Source: Streptomyces sp. AC1-42W
GTDB lineage: Bacteria > Actinomycetota > Actinomycetes > Streptomycetales > Streptomycetaceae
NCBI RefSeq assembly: GCF_003248355.1
Contig: NZ_QKWY01000001.1
Span: forward strand, 888,001 to 952,000
DNA: 64,000 bases
Direction of reading: 5' to 3'
Under the pieces are notes generated by a model. It was not told where the DNA came from. It worked only from the letters and a program-made list of their open reading frames with translations, and did no database searches. Positions 63,781-64,000 of this stretch are shown piece after piece. The stretch's first letter is position 1. The number at the start of each line of letters is the position of its first letter. The position numbers and the translations under genes are program-made.

Positions 63781-64000
63781 GGCACGCCCCCTCGGGCACG
63801 GAGAAGTGGCGCCCCGCAGTGGCGATCAGGGCGTCATGGGCTTCCAGCGCGCGAAGCCGGAGGGCTTCCAGCTCGGGTGCGTTGTTCGGGTTGCGCATCG
63901 CGTAGGTGGCCCGCACCGCGAGGCGGGCGGCTTCCTGGGCGGTGGGGGCGAGGAGCTGGACGCGGGCAGCCGGGGCGGTGACTGCTCCGCGGGTGTGGTG
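63770..64000 (-). CDS. AICE hypothetical protein, C-terminal part
   Basis: Partial gene that enters from the right edge and stops at 63770. The 76 visible codons read as an Ala/Arg-rich helical protein (LLAPTAQEAARLAVRATYAM, NAPELEALRLRALEAHDALI). It overlaps the start of the next gene by 11 bases. Too little is present to assign it. Confidence 0.6.
   Translation of the reverse strand, partial: HHTRGAVTAPAARVQLLAPTAQEAARLAVRATYAMRNPNNAPELEALRLRALEAHDALIATAGRHFSVPEGACRVR

Larger units (their letters stand above)
55531..64000. mobile_element. Actinomycete integrative and conjugative element (AICE), integrase-side part
   Basis: All genes from 55581 to the window end run on the minus strand and make a standard AICE set: integrase, excisionase, Prim-Pol plus helicase replication module, TraB/FtsK-like translocase, small membrane (Spd-like) proteins and a DUF3307 protein. 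Two repeat fields lie at the likely origin and transfer locus. The far end is outside the window. Confidence 0.85.

Overview
The window is high-GC actinobacterial DNA, most likely from a Streptomyces chromosome. This rests on strong G/C at third codon positions, frequent GTG and TTG starts, an SsgA-like sporulation protein, WhiJ-type regulator/DUF397/anti-sigma modules, a Nur-like box ahead of a nickel/cobalt transporter, and an actinomycete integrative and conjugative element (AICE) at the right end. No rRNA, tRNA or CRISPR array was recognised. All product calls come from reading translated sequence; no database search was run.

Layout. 1-6.4 kb: housekeeping genes and a Baeyer-Villiger monooxygenase / hydrolase / short-chain dehydrogenase operon divergent from a MerR regulator. 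6.4-9.3 kb: an IS4-type insertion sequence with a frameshifted transposase; it abuts the 3' remnant of an FtsX-like permease whose 5' part is gone. 9.7-11.3 kb: a stand-alone protein with an eCIS-core (DUF4157) domain and a C-terminal deaminase-like toxin domain. 11.3-15.5 kb: a WhiJ-type regulatory group, a DprA/phosphoribosyltransferase pair and an SMI1-like protein ending in an Lsr2 DNA-binding tail. 15.6-30 kb: core genes (VOC, DHFR-like, SigJ-like sigma plus carboxymuconolactone decarboxylase, Sel1, tricorn protease, TetR/MMPL pair, SsgA-like, CbiM-CbiQ-CbiO transporter).

30.9-42.8 kb is the most unusual region. A serine hydrolase gene and an SDR gene, formerly adjacent, are separated by about 11.4 kb flanked by 239-bp direct repeats (last 204 bp identical), so both genes stay intact. 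The insert carries transposase debris at its left edge and a compact metabolic cluster: 4Fe-4S ferredoxin, luciferase-like (LLM) oxidoreductase, aldehyde dehydrogenase, two paralogous ATP-grasp ligases, a cupin with a Cys-rich tail, a second ferredoxin, a Rieske protein and a 605-residue protein I cannot place. A 55-codon gene, missing from a simple length-filtered ORF list, overlaps the stop of the second ATP-grasp gene as ATGA and encodes a hydrophilic peptide ending in Asp-Ser-Trp. I infer a peptide-carrier or RiPP-like pathway in which the ATP-grasp enzymes act on this peptide. Several inverted repeats with GGTTC/GAACC half-sites lie in the promoter regions of the insert.

42.8-55.3 kb: the SDR, an IS110-type transposase, an ECF sigma/CU044_5270 pair, a second regulator group (XRE, DUF6879, two small coupled genes), a 162-bp MITE with TA target duplication, a remnant of a lasso-peptide B2 protein, LysR/EamA/NAD(P)-binding genes and a penicillin-binding protein. 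55.4-64 kb: the left part of an AICE on the minus strand: integrase, excisionase, a 13-copy GCGTCA repeat field, a Prim-Pol/helicase replication pair, a second repeat field (TGTGACGG) beside a TraB/FtsK-like translocase, and accessory genes running off the window. The element abuts the 3' fragment of a chromosomal coding gene, which suggests it integrates in a protein gene rather than a tRNA.
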